From Sclerodactyla briareus (taxonomy: Eukaryota; Echinodermata; Holothuroidea; Dendrochirotida; Sclerodactylidae), in assembly GCA_026419785.1 (NCBI GenBank), contig JAODTK010005793.1, positions 1 through 64,000 on the forward strand: a DNA stretch of 64,000 nucleotides. The letters are read 5' to 3'. Of the stretch, positions 35,206 through 47,900 are shown one piece after another. Within the stretch, counting starts at the first letter, position 1; every line of letters begins with the position of its first letter. Under the pieces are notes generated by a model, which was not told the origin of the DNA, searched no databases, and saw only the letters and a program-made list of their open reading frames with translations. The position numbers were made by a program, and so were the translations under genes.

Positions 35206-37315
35206 AGTCCCCTAAATGGTAAGTCACAACCAACATTGACAAGTGAAGGAGGTGTCTTCTCACTTGGAATAGTCGTGTGAATCGTCCAGGTGACTGAGAG
35301 GTGCGTCAGTGTGAAAAGGATGACATGACTCACCTCTGTCAATGATTGTCCTGGGTATAGGGGGGGGGGGTGTTTCACACTGATAACAAGTGCATAAGTG
35401 GATAAATTGCTGATCTACTCCCTGACACTTCTCACATTTGCGATCAGGAAGAGACTGATACCTTGGTAGTACCTTGCTTCACACACACCTATAGAATCCC
35501 AGCCGTAAGTGCTGATGCAGAGTGCATAAACTGTAAAAATGAGTGTTAGGTGATTAAAGAAGCAAATAAAATCAAATTAGCTGTACGATGCTGCCGAAAG
35601 ACCACAGAGATGCAACAGCTCATATATACAGCCTGTACATTGGTTGCTTCATGAGGGAGATGTTCCACAAAATACAAGCCGTCATTTTGCCAATGCAGTG
35701 CTTGTTCATTCCTTTTGGAATGAATCTTCACCAATGGAACACATTACACCTATGCCAAATCAAATACAGCAATATAACCACACTATTACCGTCCATGCAT
35801 GCTCACTTGAATTTTACATTTATGGAGTCACTACTGCACTTACAGAATATCACCTCTACTCAGCCAACTTTTTGTGCCGAAAATACTAATACAGTTGTAG
35901 AACCAAATCAAAGAGCGAACCAGAACAGAAATGTTCAATGACAAACACTTGGAATTCAAAATCTAGCTCTTTCATATCAAGCAGCTCAAGCCTTGTCTGA
36001 ATAACCAGCTTCTACCAATAAGGATCTTCCTTTCTGCTCATGAAGTTCCATGTATTTTGATGCTGTATTTTGATACCACTAAAGACTCAGGTGACCAGTT
36101 GCCATTTTTTGTACTTCAACTGAGGGGAGATGCAAATCTCTGAAAATGTCCATTATTAAACATAACTCTCAAAACATTTTTGTTTAGATTTGCTCTTTTA
36201 TTTGTTTCTACAACTGTGAAACTCTTCCTAAACTGAACACTGATACAACTCACATTTCAGTTCTGGTAGATATATATCACTAAGGGTGAACAGGAGTCAG
36301 GTTGGGTTACCTAACTTTTCATTGCCTATGCATTGAAATGCAGAATCACAATCTTGAATAAAATTGTACCCTTATTGGTTAGTAAACTCAACCAAATTGA
36401 GCACTCAGTCTAACGAGCGAGGAGTTCAATGCCTTCAGATTCAGAGGGATGCCGCCAATGACCAAGGCAGAAAATCTGTGACCACACATTATAGCCATAC
36501 AAACATTTGCATTTAGGAATCAAGCATTGTTGTTGTTTTTAGGCCTCGGTTTCGAGATCTTCAAGATTAACTTGCTGTGCCTTGGCCAAGCTGTGGGCCA
36601 CAGACTTGTTTCCCCCATATAGACCTCTGCATGCATTGGTTCATGAAGATATGAAGGTTTGATGAGATCAGTTTGTACACTGTACAAAAACCTGCGAGGA
36701 GTATGAGACATCAAACTCCTTACCATCTCACAAATGCTGCTAAAACTTGTCTTCCCCATATTCCTTCAACTTCATTGCACTGACAAGTTAGGAACTTGTA
36801 TATGGACAATTATCCTGTGTTAATATGCTGATGGTGTTATTAGAAGAAATTCGATTGGGAGAGAGGAAAGACTATAAAAAAGCTAAATAAAAACAAAAAA
36901 TATAATCAAATACAAAATGAGGAGCGTTAAAGAATTTGACGTCCGTTCTTTTCTCTGCTAACGAGAATTATACTTGGGTCAAACATACTGCAGTGTATAT
37001 AGGAGTAATATATTTGTATAGGTTTTTTGCTAACAGAACGAACAATGTTTATAAGAGGCTTTCAAAAGGAAAATTCTTGGGCTCACTTCGTATAGTGAAT
37101 ATCTGTGCTTTTTTATGCATCGTGAGGGAATCTCATTTTCATCCCATTATAAGCTCACTACCCTAGCTTCAAAATGGCTATTGCCAACTCAAAAACTGTA
37201 CCAAGATCTTATTTTGGTCACATTTTACGCTGTATCGACCAGTGGGGAGGTCTTTGGATGGAGTAGAGACCTTCCAGACACCCAATTGGAAAATACGAGA
37301 TGCCAGAGATATATA
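35206..37315. other. No gene recognised; one TIR end
   Basis: ACCTATAGAATCCCAGCC (35,488-35,505) is an inverted end of the GGCTGGGATTC family. A 117-codon frame at 35,588-35,941 overlaps another frame and has no known domain. A G-run lies at 35,361-35,370. Confidence 0.4.
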
Positions 37316-37319
37316 ACTA

Positions 37320-38150
37320 GGGGTATATATATATATTATACATTAGATATATATCATATAGTAGATACTGAAATACACAATCCACAACATGATCCCAGCA
37401 AAAGGATCCAAAAAGGATGCGACGGGTTTCCTTCACAATAATATAATAAGAATACAAAGAAAATCAGGAAACGCAAAACTTTTAACTGCTCCAATATATT
37501 CAAAACGTTTCGGAATTCGACTTCGTCAGTTAACGTAATACTGAGAATGAAAACATACAAGATAGAACACACGAAATGGCCAGCTACAGGGCTACGAGGC
37601 ATAATTGACCCGTTATAGGGGTAATTGTTTCTTTATTAGTAAGACATTAGGGTGCATGTACGTAATTGCGCTGTCCAGTTAGATTCACGGGTGAGGAGTT
37701 TCTTATTGATTTCTGCGTTGTCCATGATGTTGGTTCGATAGCAAGGAACGAAAAATCGGAAATTCATGGAGTTTGGTTGAAAGTGGTGCCACTCACATGT
37801 TCTTTTTATTCGTTAGCATTTGTGACTTGTGATTGCGAAATTGCACTTTGAACTCCGTGGTGGTAGATCCGACATACTGGACATTGCATTTACTACAAGT
37901 GATAAGATATATTACATTCTTGGTAGTGCAAGTGATCAATTGTTTAATACGATAAGAGCGGTCTGTGGCAGTGGAGGGAAAGACGAGAATTTATGGGAAT
38001 CGTGTTGCCATAGGGTCACCATTCCTTTGACAAGTGAGTACCCCACATTAGTATTTGTAGCAGGAGGGGATTTCACTTTAAATTTAGAGGAGCTCGTGTT
38101 CTTTCAGAGTCTGGGTGCGTCTATAAAGCAGGTATAATCGAACCTCGGGA
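37320..38150 (-). mobile_element. Penelope-like element, C-terminal GIY-YIG endonuclease, minus copy
   Basis: Minus-strand reading from about 37,960 gives KNVIYLITCSKCNVQYVGST, then TTEFKVQFRNHKSQ, NKKLLTRESNWTAQLRT and a stop. VIYLI and QYVGS are the GIY and YIG motifs of the GIY-YIG nuclease that ends Penelope-like polyproteins. It is preceded by a frameshifted linker. The 3' region contains CTGACGAAGTCGAATTCCG followed by AAACG (37,507-37,529) and AT-rich sequence. No RT domain remains. Frameshifts show that it is inactive. Confidence 0.75.
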
Positions 38151-38430
38151 AGATTTCTTCAAGGTTGGGCGAGTAGAAAGAGGTGGATATAGTTTACCAG
38201 CACTTCAGAGATGTTGGAAAGCATGGGGTTGAAGTCAAGCACAAGTGGGGAGGATACAGCTTACGGGTAGCTTTAGGCTTGGGTTTCAGTAGTTCTTCCT
38301 GTGTACAGGCAGGGTGGCACGGCTGAATGCCTGTCAACGACTTTGGGGCTATACTTTTGGTTGACAAGGTATTGTTGTATTCAAACAGCGGCGGTTATTT
38401 ATTTGTGTAGGTTCATCAGAGGAACAGATA
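38151..38430. other. Spacer between the two Penelope copies
   Basis: Probably further Penelope-derived sequence on the minus strand, but too broken to assign. It holds the turn of the inverted pair. Confidence 0.35.
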
Positions 38431-39060
38431 CGGCGACATCGTAAATTAAAGTGAAATCCCTCCTGCTACAAATACTAATGTGGGTACGTCACTTGTCAAA
38501 GGAAATGTGACCTATGTCAGAACTATTCCCATAATTCGCGTACTTTCTCCTCCACTGCCACAGACCGCTCTTATCGTATTTAAACAATGATCACTTCACT
38601 ACCAAGATGTATTATATCTTATCACTTGTAGTAATTGCAATGTCAGTATGTCGAATCTACCTCCACGGAGTTCAAAGTGCAATTTCGCAATCACAAGTCA
38701 CATTAACTGATAAGAGAAACCTTGTGAAGGGCAACACATTGTCAACCAAAAACGCCATGAATGTCCGATTTGTCGTTCCTGGCTATCGAACACATCATGG
38801 ACAAGCAGAAATCAATAAGAAACTCCTTACCCGTGAAATCTACTGGACAGCGCAATTTACGTACAATCACCTAAGGTCTTATACAAGAAAAACGAAATTT
38901 TACCCCTACTAAACGGGCAATTATGCTCGTAGCCTGTACTGGCCTTTAGGTGTGTTCATCTCGTAAGGTTTCATTATACGGTATTACGTCAAATGACGAA
39001 GGTCGAATGACCGAAACGTTTTGAATATATTGAGCAGTTAAAAAGTTGTGTTCCTGATTT
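38431..39060 (+). mobile_element. Penelope-like element, GIY-YIG segment, plus copy
   Basis: This repeats the minus copy in inverse orientation: CTTCACTACCAAGATGT, ATCTTATCACTTGTAGTAAT, CACGGAGTTCAAAGTGCAAT and GAAATCAATAAGAAACTCC are all shared. The motif that is QYVGST in the minus copy appears here as a VCRIYLHGV frame or, one frame over, QYVEST, with the conserved Gly lost. The tail has ATGACGAAGGTCGAATGACC and GAAACG at 38,992-39,017, then a (TA)n run at 39,070-39,118. Confidence 0.72.
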
Positions 39061-39069
39061 TCTTTGTTT

Positions 39070-39088
39070 CTGATATATATATTAATAG

Positions 39089-39118
<30 letters not shown>
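39070..39118. repeat. (TA)n microsatellite
   Basis: AT-alternating run at the end of the plus-oriented Penelope segment; a similar shorter run (37,322-37,352) ends the minus copy. Confidence 0.9.
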
Positions 39119-39119
<1 letters not shown>

Positions 39120-41400
39120 TATGTTCTGCTGCTCAACGCAGATATTATTAGGGTTTCGTTGAGTCGCAAGTGTCTCTTTTCCAGGCCCTATCAATCCAAG
39201 GATATGACCTCATCTAATTTAGATATGTCATGTCTTCTGTATTCTTGGTCATGTGACGGTGAGCATGTACAACCCCAAATTGAAGCATACTTTGGTGGAA
39301 GGCAAACATATCCCACCACTGTGCTGGAAAGGTAATGGCACGTTGGGGTTGCTACACATGCACAAATACTGGCCTTTTCTCGCTGTTTGGTTGGTGCACT
39401 GACCGTAATGTCCAAGCATCTTTCACCAAGAAATACATGTCGTCATCTGAGTGCAGTGCCATTGAAGATCATGACGGCGGATAATGTCACACAGCGGTTT
39501 TTTTTAGACTGGCATAGAGAGAGAATGAACTTGGACCGAAGACGGAGGAAGGAAGCTTCATACTCCCACTCCAATTTCATCCATGGAAGTATCGATGCAC
39601 AGGTTGAGATGACAACGCTATCTATCAGATTATAACAAAGATTTGAATTTTGCACCAATGACTTTTTCGAACTGTCAACCCCAAAAAAATAGATCAACAT
39701 GCATTAGTACATACATTGAAGTGTCAGTATGCCAACAAAACACTGAATTAGTGCTTGCTGCATTTATTCATTAGGCCTACCTAAATATGACCAAGTGAAG
39801 ACCCCAGGGGTTGATTTAGACAATTCATTAGGACCTGGGTTATCGATGTATTTTAGGGGCTGATAGCCCCTGGGCCCCCGCGTATCATGAACCCTGTGCC
39901 ATTGACCATAGACACATGCTAACCATGTTTCACATAGTTCCCAAGATCAACATATTAATGTATTGCAACTGATACTAAAACACAGAAAAGTTTGACAGTC
40001 ATTACATACATAACAGAGGAAACAGTCATTGTGTGAGGAAAAAAAATAGTTGGCTACAAATTCAGTTGCAACCTTTTCTTTGCACATTCAGCTTGGTGAA
40101 GCTCGACTTGGAGATTATTTACATGCACAAATGGAAGTAGCTTTGCTATTATTGACTTCAGTTGTGGAGGTAAAATATTTTTTATACAGAGTCCCCTTAA
40201 TTTGGGCCTTCCTGGCTTTGGCTCACTGTGGAGCTTGTAGACCTTCAGTTGCAGCGGCATTAAAACCATGTCTTTATTCCCAATTTTTTTCAATGACAGG
40301 TATGGGAGAAGCGTTTCCATTGAGTCGCACCACTAACTCCAGTCAAATTACAGTAATCATGTTTTGTTTTTTACACCAGTTGATTGAGACACTGGGTGGA
40401 GTCACTGTACTAATCACAAGAATCAAAGTATCGAAGTTGTCCGAGTAATTTGAGTACTAGTGACTAGAGTCAGTAGTAGTAGTTGTACAACACTTGTGTG
40501 GACAAGAAAATCATGTAAATTCCCATCTCAAGATGCTATACAGAACCAACAGAAACCAATTGGCATTGGCAATGTACAGACATGCCGAAGGCAAGTCCAG
40601 CCAGCAAGGCCGTCCTCGGGCCTGGAGAGTACGGAGAGCCAGCCTACTTTTTTCCTACCAATAATAAATGTAAATACTAAAGAGCAACCATAATTTCCAC
40701 TTTGACGTGTGTGGTGAGCTATTGTTCGGTCAGTGGGACGTGTTCACCGTATCAAAAACAAGGACTTTGTCTTTGCCCAGAAACTGGCCTCTAATCAGTG
40801 TTTTCTTTAAGGCCTGTATGACGCCTTTTTACGCAGTGCCCACTAATTTAACACCCTGACCTTCAGAGCAACAAGGGTAAAAAAAGGGGTATAGCAGTGC
40901 AATCAGGTGCACACTATAGGGAATGGAATTTAAATCACCACAATTTTCAAAATGGGGATTAGTGGAAATTTTGACTAATTGCCAAAAAAAATTAAGAGGA
41001 AACGCTGCCCTCAACTGGAAAAAGGTGTGCAAATACATGCTCTAGAACACCCCCATACAGGCCAAGCAGACTTATTTAGGTTCCCAGGATGGTTAAAAAG
41101 AGCGAGAATTATGTTTCGCATTTGAGGGTAATGGGGCGGGGATTAAGGGAAGAGGGCCAGCAGTACCCAGGGTAATTTGATGATGCTGATCACATGTGAC
41201 AATTAGAAGTAAGGTATAATGTAATAACCAGAATCACATTGATCGAATATGACAACATTTCACAAGTGCTCGCCCTTCATTAGTCCTGGAAAATATTTAT
41301 GCAACTCCCACTGTACTCTGAAGTTGAGTTCAAAAATCTGTCTAGACAGGTACTGTTAACCCCTCTCCCCCCTGCCCTCCCCTCCGCCAACATAATTCCT
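39119..41400. other. No gene recognised
   Basis: Frames such as 40,050-40,448 (+, 132 codons, hydrophobic) have no known domain and overlap others. The tract lies downstream of CAB39. Nothing firm is supported. Confidence 0.35.
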
Positions 41401-41404
41401 CTCT

Positions 41405-41760
41405 CAAGATATTACAGATATATAGCTACACTGACCCCACAAATTCAGAATTGCCAAGGACCAACAGCCATGAGGCATACATATTTGATGGCTACAATGG
41501 ATGGCTCAATCATCGAGATGTACCTTAACTGTTAACCTCTATAGAAGGGGTCACTGGACACAGTCACCAGACCCCCATGTCTGTCTGACCAACGATGTAA
41601 CCAACTTCATTCCCCCATTTTGAAATATTACTGATATGATATATATAGCTTTGCTGACCCCACAATTAGAGCAGCCCAAGGACCAACAGTAGTGAAGCAT
41701 ACCACATTCCATGGATGGTTCCAATAGAACCTATACCCTCCTCTAGTATGTCTCTCTGTG
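41405..41760 (-). repeat. Tandem duplication in the CAB39 3' flank / 3' UTR
   Basis: A segment with the words TATATAGCT, CTGACCCCACAA, AAGGACCAACAG and GGCATAC (about 41,411-41,490) recurs at about 41,638-41,705, a period near 227 bp. On the minus strand this lies just past the CAB39 stop, so it probably falls in the 3' UTR. The copies differ by substitutions and short indels. No polyadenylation signal could be assigned with confidence. Confidence 0.6.
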
Positions 41761-41801
41761 CAGGGTGTTCCACCAGAGGCAGCCCGCACCTGGCGCCCCT
41801 C

Positions 41802-41971
41802 TCAGGAGTGGAGTTCCCGTATCTGTCGGATCCGGTAGTTCTTCTCGTCGTGAACTGGTCATCCTCCGTCCGGTCCGTGTGGAACTGCTGGAGGAAGTCC
41901 ACGAGCTTCTCCTTGTTCTTCAGGAGGATGTCTAGCGTCGGCTGCGACTTGTTGGGGTTGGCTACAAAAAC
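41802..41971 (-). CDS. CAB39: CAB39 last exon with stop (one base short)
   Basis: Acceptor CCGCGCAG precedes [19 protein letters not shown], then [21 protein letters not shown]. One base is then missing: in the literal frame the sequence runs on past the normal end, whereas the next frame reads [16 protein letters not shown] and a TGA at 41,804-41,802. The exon is 170 nt where 171 would be in frame. The family C-terminus (FNDEK..L..QIR.L) is clearly present, so a single-base deletion at about 41,850 (error or mutation) is the simplest explanation. Confidence 0.92.
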
Positions 41972-44900
41972 CTGCGCGGGGAGAATGGTGTGGAAATTGT
42001 GACTTGCTCTGATACCTATGGGTAGAGGGGGGGCTCCTTCATGTCATCTCTGGAGACGCCATGAGGATATCGGCAACACCGCGTCAGCGGTGTAACCATC
42101 CCACCTGCTACTCGGAACCGCCATCTCATGACCCCTTCGAAAAGATGATCAGTGAAATCCAGCTGAGATCTTCGCACTGACATATCGGATCTTGCTGATG
42201 GGTTTTCATTTGTGATAATCACATCCAAAGCAAACGATGAATGCAAAGAGTCAAAAGGCTTAGTCATTCCTTGACTGCCTCAATGTCTGTTGACCTCAGA
42301 TGACCTGATCACAAAACAATGGGGTTCATGTACTCAATATGGGAATTATGGCCTAACACACATACTAATAGACCTTATCGCAAATACATAGAGGGCGTTT
42401 TCGAGCAACTCCATTGGAAGTTAGACGCGCACTACTGATATCACATCGAGATGACATGTTCAAGCAACTAAGGTTGATGTTACTCAAGCAACAGAGTGGC
42501 CCCTAGGAAGCAAACAGCCAATCGACTTACTGTAAGGCACTTCCAATTTTATCACATATTTCTGTGCTGGAGTTGGAAGTTCACAGAGAGCAATATCCTG
42601 TAATGTGTCTTCAACATATGTCAAGTTCATGCAATAATGATATTCAGTTATGAAACAGTCATAAAAAAAAAAAAATCCCTGTACAAATTTTACATTGAAC
42701 TTTTCACAGTAATAACACATCCTTCCCATATGCAGTGCGCGACAGTATTTGCGATATGGTCTATTAAGGTGTTCGCAAGCCAGGCGGTCCACACATACAC
42801 AAATACTGTCAGGACTGCATATGCATAGACACTTTCTCTTTGTCAGGGAATAGGAAATAATTGAAATTCTTCGTGTAATGCAATATATACATACAAAGCA
42901 TCTGCTGAGCACCTTGTGGCCAAACCCCTACATGACCCAATAGCTATGACTAGTTGCCAAAATCCTGCATGACCTAGTAGTCATGATTACCATAAGGGAG
43001 AAAGGATTAGTTCGGTTGGTAGAGCTTAGGACTGGTGATCGGAAGGTTGTGAGTTTGAATCCCAACGATTGATCAGCTTTTCCGGTGTACACTCGTACAA
43101 GGTACTTTGTCCCCATTGCCTCACCCCACCCAGGAGATAATTGGGGACCTGTGAGGAATTTGAGCACAACCTACGCTTACAATGGCAGCAACCTATGCTC
43201 TCTGCGATTGTCAGAGAGTGTAGCCATTCTTGTGATCGGGGTAATATCTGTGAAGCGCTCTGAGAACGTCTACGATTTGGGAAAGCCCTATATTAGCATG
43301 CGGATATTATTACTATTATTACAGGAGCTTGAATATCGTGCGGTAAGAATGACTGACTGCATTCCCTACCTTGAATACATGGAAGGCCTCGAACTGGATG
43401 TTACGACTCTTGTCTCTCAGTAGCGTCATCATCAGCTTCAGGTTGTCAGGGTTGCTGATGTACCGTGTCATCGTTGAGAAGTTGTGCCTATCCAAGAGCA
43501 GCTCGCCTAGTAGCTTGGAAAGAATTATACCAGAATTGATCAGATGAAGTATTGATGGCACAGATTATACCAGAATGTACCAGGTAGAGTATTGATTCCA
43601 TGGATGCGGCTAGTCCTGGTGCTGCCCTTGCCACGCAAGGGAAACAGAACATTTGGGGCGCACAATGCAGACCGCACCTAGCTGCGGCAGCTTATGATCC
43701 CAATACCTCGGCCCTTTCCAATCTGCTTTGAATGTCTAGACCATGGTTTCCCAATGCTGGCATCGCGACCCCAACTTGGGTCGTGAAGCAATTCTTGTGG
43801 GGTCGCAGCTGTTTTCAAAATAAAAATTAAAATCTGAGTTACCTAAAATTCACCCGAATTTGAATGTTTGCAGTCAAAATCTACCAAATTCATCCTGAAA
43901 ACTCATATTTATTGTTTTATCAGCGGCAGCGGCTGTTCTAGCGTTTTTTCCTGAGTGAATCTGGCTTATTTGCTCGATTATTGCTGGCCACCCTGCTTCT
44001 GTATATTCACTATATTGTTTACACATACAACTACAGTACTGTACGACAGGTAAGTGAATGCCTGCACATCTTCATTATTCAGGAGACACAAACTTGGGAG
44101 TCGCACTCCGATGGCACTACATGAAATGGAGTCCCCGCCTTGGAAAGTTTGGGAACCACTGGTCTAGACCATGGGGGCAGTGCTGCCAGGTCCCCGCCTT
44201 GTTTGGGTACCACTGGTCTAGACCATAGGGCCTGTGCTGCCAGGGTGGCAGTAGCCTCCCCAATGCAAACCAGGTACCCATCACAGCTGAGTGGGCTGGG
44301 AGGTAGTTAGGGTTGGTGGCCAACTGAACTCTCCTGATTACTCAGACTAACTGGCAGACGAGTTACAGCTTCCTACCCAGGAAGAAACCAGTACGCCTCC
44401 TCCGGGATCCGCACCCCCACAGCTTTTGAGATCCAAGCATATTCACCAGACTGCTAGACCACAATGGCTCGCCCAGTTGTAAGATCTCATTTTTCACTTG
44501 TCCGATAATGGAAATTGCATGAGTTGGAGCCATATTTTGGGTGACTGGATTCCGATTTGGTTAACACTGGGATTTATAACCCATCTGTTCCGTTGTCCGG
44601 CCTGCCAGACATGCGTGTCCCATTCAGGATGGCTACTGATCTTCTAGGGCTCCCATATCCCATGTCTGTTTTCTTGCTCAATTTTTTTGCTGGACTCATG
44701 CAGCCTACCTTGACTTTCCCTGGCTTCGGAGCTAGTGCATTCCGATTAAACCAGAACTGTCTGCAGCCAGTTGTCAACGATGGCAATCTGGAGTCCCGCC
44801 AGTTTCGGCAGGCGCTATATCGGGTATTTGTGCAACCCGGTGAGATTCAGGGCACTCTTGTTATCTGTACCAAAACTGGATCCACGGAACCACAAAATTA

Positions 44901-47900
44901 CTGCTAAGATACAAAGGTTTGCAGGTGTGTATTCTTACTTCAAGGTACCCAGTATAACTTTGAGCATTCAGAATGTTTCATTCAAACTTTCTGGTTTCAA
45001 TAGCAGCCTCTGGATATTTTTGGTTGTGGGGGGACTTGGTAGTTCTTCCGTCAATAGCATCGTATTTTATAGAGCTTTCAGTAAGACCCTACCAAGAATC
45101 ATACAAGTTGGATACTTGACAGGATAGTGAGATCAGCAGGCGGGTAATGTTTATGTCACATTCATATTACAAGGTGATCGCCTACAGTGTCTCGCCTGGT
45201 TGCACGATCAGTGGTTCCACCATCCATCAGTCACCATACATACAATCACAAGGATGCATTCCATGGTTTTTTTTTAGGTTTTTTGGTATTGGCATTTAAC
45301 AGAAACAGCTTCCTAATCAGTGACCAATTTCAACTTCATAAGGACTGATCGTTGACATGGTCTACCAAAGGTGTAGGCGAAGTTCTATGGAATATGACAG
45401 AAATTGCCTGAATTATGCAAATTATACACAATACTTGACTCTTATTGTCCCATTTTCTAATTATAAATATCTCAGGACAAATGGTGGAACGCACTCAATA
45501 CGTTCCATGGAAATCCAACATTGAATCAAACAAATTATACACATTGATCACCTCCATTTATTCGATTCGACTCTATGTTAAAATTTGGGGGACTAGAGGT
45601 GGACCATATCCATCAAGCTCCATGAAAATCAGAATTCGGAATGAAATGCAAATGAGACACACTGAATGACCTCCAGTGACCTTCAGTCTATTTAAAAAAT
45701 GTTGGGGACTAAAGATAAACCATACCCACCAAGTTCATGAAGATCTAGCAAACTTCCAAATTATGCATAATTATGGAAATTAGACACATTGAGTGACCTC
45801 CAGTGAACAGGTCACTTATGTCAACCGTGTAACAGGAATAGGTCCTGTCTACACTGGGTGGTATTTTAAGTCATTTGTAGAATACTAATGAAAATCCGGC
45901 TTTTTTGGTGCGGACATATGTCGGTTGCAATGCAAATAGAAAAATTCCAGAGGCAAAGGTAAATCATACCCACCGGTTCCATGAAAATCCAACCAATTCT
46001 AAGATTTCACATCAAATGACCTCCAGTGACTACGAACCTTTGATCATATTCATTCAGCCAAGTTTTGTGAAAATCTGACAACTTCGAAATTTTGCATAAA
46101 TATTCAAATTAGGACCCACTTAATCAGTTATTTAATGCTGAAAGATCTATCAGTTCATCCACCTCATATCCTGTATCTATGTGCCAAATAAATCACCATA
46201 GCACTTACGGTTCCGTCCATGATCTTGATAACGAGCCTGAACAATGAAGTACATAACAGGTGATCGCCCCAGTGTCTCGACTGGTTGCGCGATCAGTGTT
46301 TACTTCCATTAGTCACCATGCAAACAATTTCAAGGTATTCCATGTGTCGCTTAAAGATTCGGTATTAGCATTTAACAGAAACAGCCTACTAATCAGTGAC
46401 TAATTTCAAATTCAGAATGACTGAATATTGACGATGTCTACTAAAGGGAGTAAAGTTTTGTGGAAAGTGACTAAAATTGCCTAAATTCATGCAAATTAGG
46501 CAATTTACCAATTTCACGAAAATCCTCCGGCAACTTTAAAAATTCACATGAATTAATGCAAATTAGGAGGTAGTTTAATGACCTCCATTGACCCCTATCT
46601 TTGTGAAAATTGTGTGACTGAAGGTAACCTTCATATTCACCATTTCGTGAAAATCCGACAAACTTTTGAATTTTGCATAAATTATGCAAATTAGACGACT
46701 TATTTACCATATTTCATGCTGAAAATCTAATCATTCCATCTACCTTATAGCCTGCATCTATGTGCCAAACAAGTCACCATAGCACCTACAGTCCATAATC
46801 TTGCTGATGAGCCTATACAATAAATTACATAAAATAGGCTAATTACCTTACTTAATCAGTGACTTTTGTATCCAAAATCTGATCAGATCGTGGTTCACCT
46901 AACCCCGATGCTACCCTGACAATTTTGTCGCAATTGCACTTACCGTTCGCAAGATATCCGGCTAACGAGAAGTGTAACATACACACAAACACGCTCACAC
47001 ACACCAACACACACACACACACACGCCATAGTGACCACTAAGTCTCCTCCTGAATTCCATTCAGGCGATACGAAAATGTGCTAATTACCCTACTTAATCA
47101 GGGGCTTTTGCGCTCCAAATCTGATCAGTTCGTGTTCACCTAACACAGATACCTCATACAATTTCATCAAAATCAGTTCTACTGTTTCACAGGAATTCTG
47201 CTAACCAGAAAGCACACACATACATACACACACACGACAATGTATCGCTACGTCTCTTCCTGACTCGGTTTCGGCGAGAAAAGGAATCATCCCTCAAGTT
47301 TTGAGGGAGCCTCCACCCCAGATGCCGCACCGTATATAGAGAAAGGGAGAAACAAAGACATGTCTATGCAGGGTGCTGCATCACACCACGTTGTAACCTT
47401 GGTGCTGGAAAAGTTTTACCTATTATGGCACCACAAATTTCTCCATCACAAAGATTTATTCAGCTATCTACGGGACCTATCCGATGATCACAGCGACGTC
47501 AATCTATGTTACATGGAAGAGCCAGTGGAAGTCACAACAAAACTTCATTACCCTCAAAGTCCGAACCGAGTCATGGTAAAATACATAAATTTATATATGA
47601 TTATAAATAATCGTTACCTTCAAGGACTGTCTCCTTGTGACGTAATTGGTTGAGTTGAGAAGCCCTTCGTAATGCTTGAAAACCACATCGTAATTCTTCT
47701 CCAGGAACTCTGCACACATTATTTTGTGTCGGGTGAGTAGCTCCTGGGCAAATAAATAGAAAGTTTTCTTTGACAAACTGGCAAATATCCAGCAGGTTCA
47801 CCACTGGTACTGTACAAGATGATTTCTGTCTACCCTAAAGCCCTGGTAACGATAACAGGGAAGTTCGAAAGGTCACGCTATAGCGGTAAAAGCACATGTT

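Noticed and set aside
40050-40448. 132-codon hydrophobic plus frame
   Set aside because: No known domain, a competing minus frame, and no splice or promoter context; likely chance.
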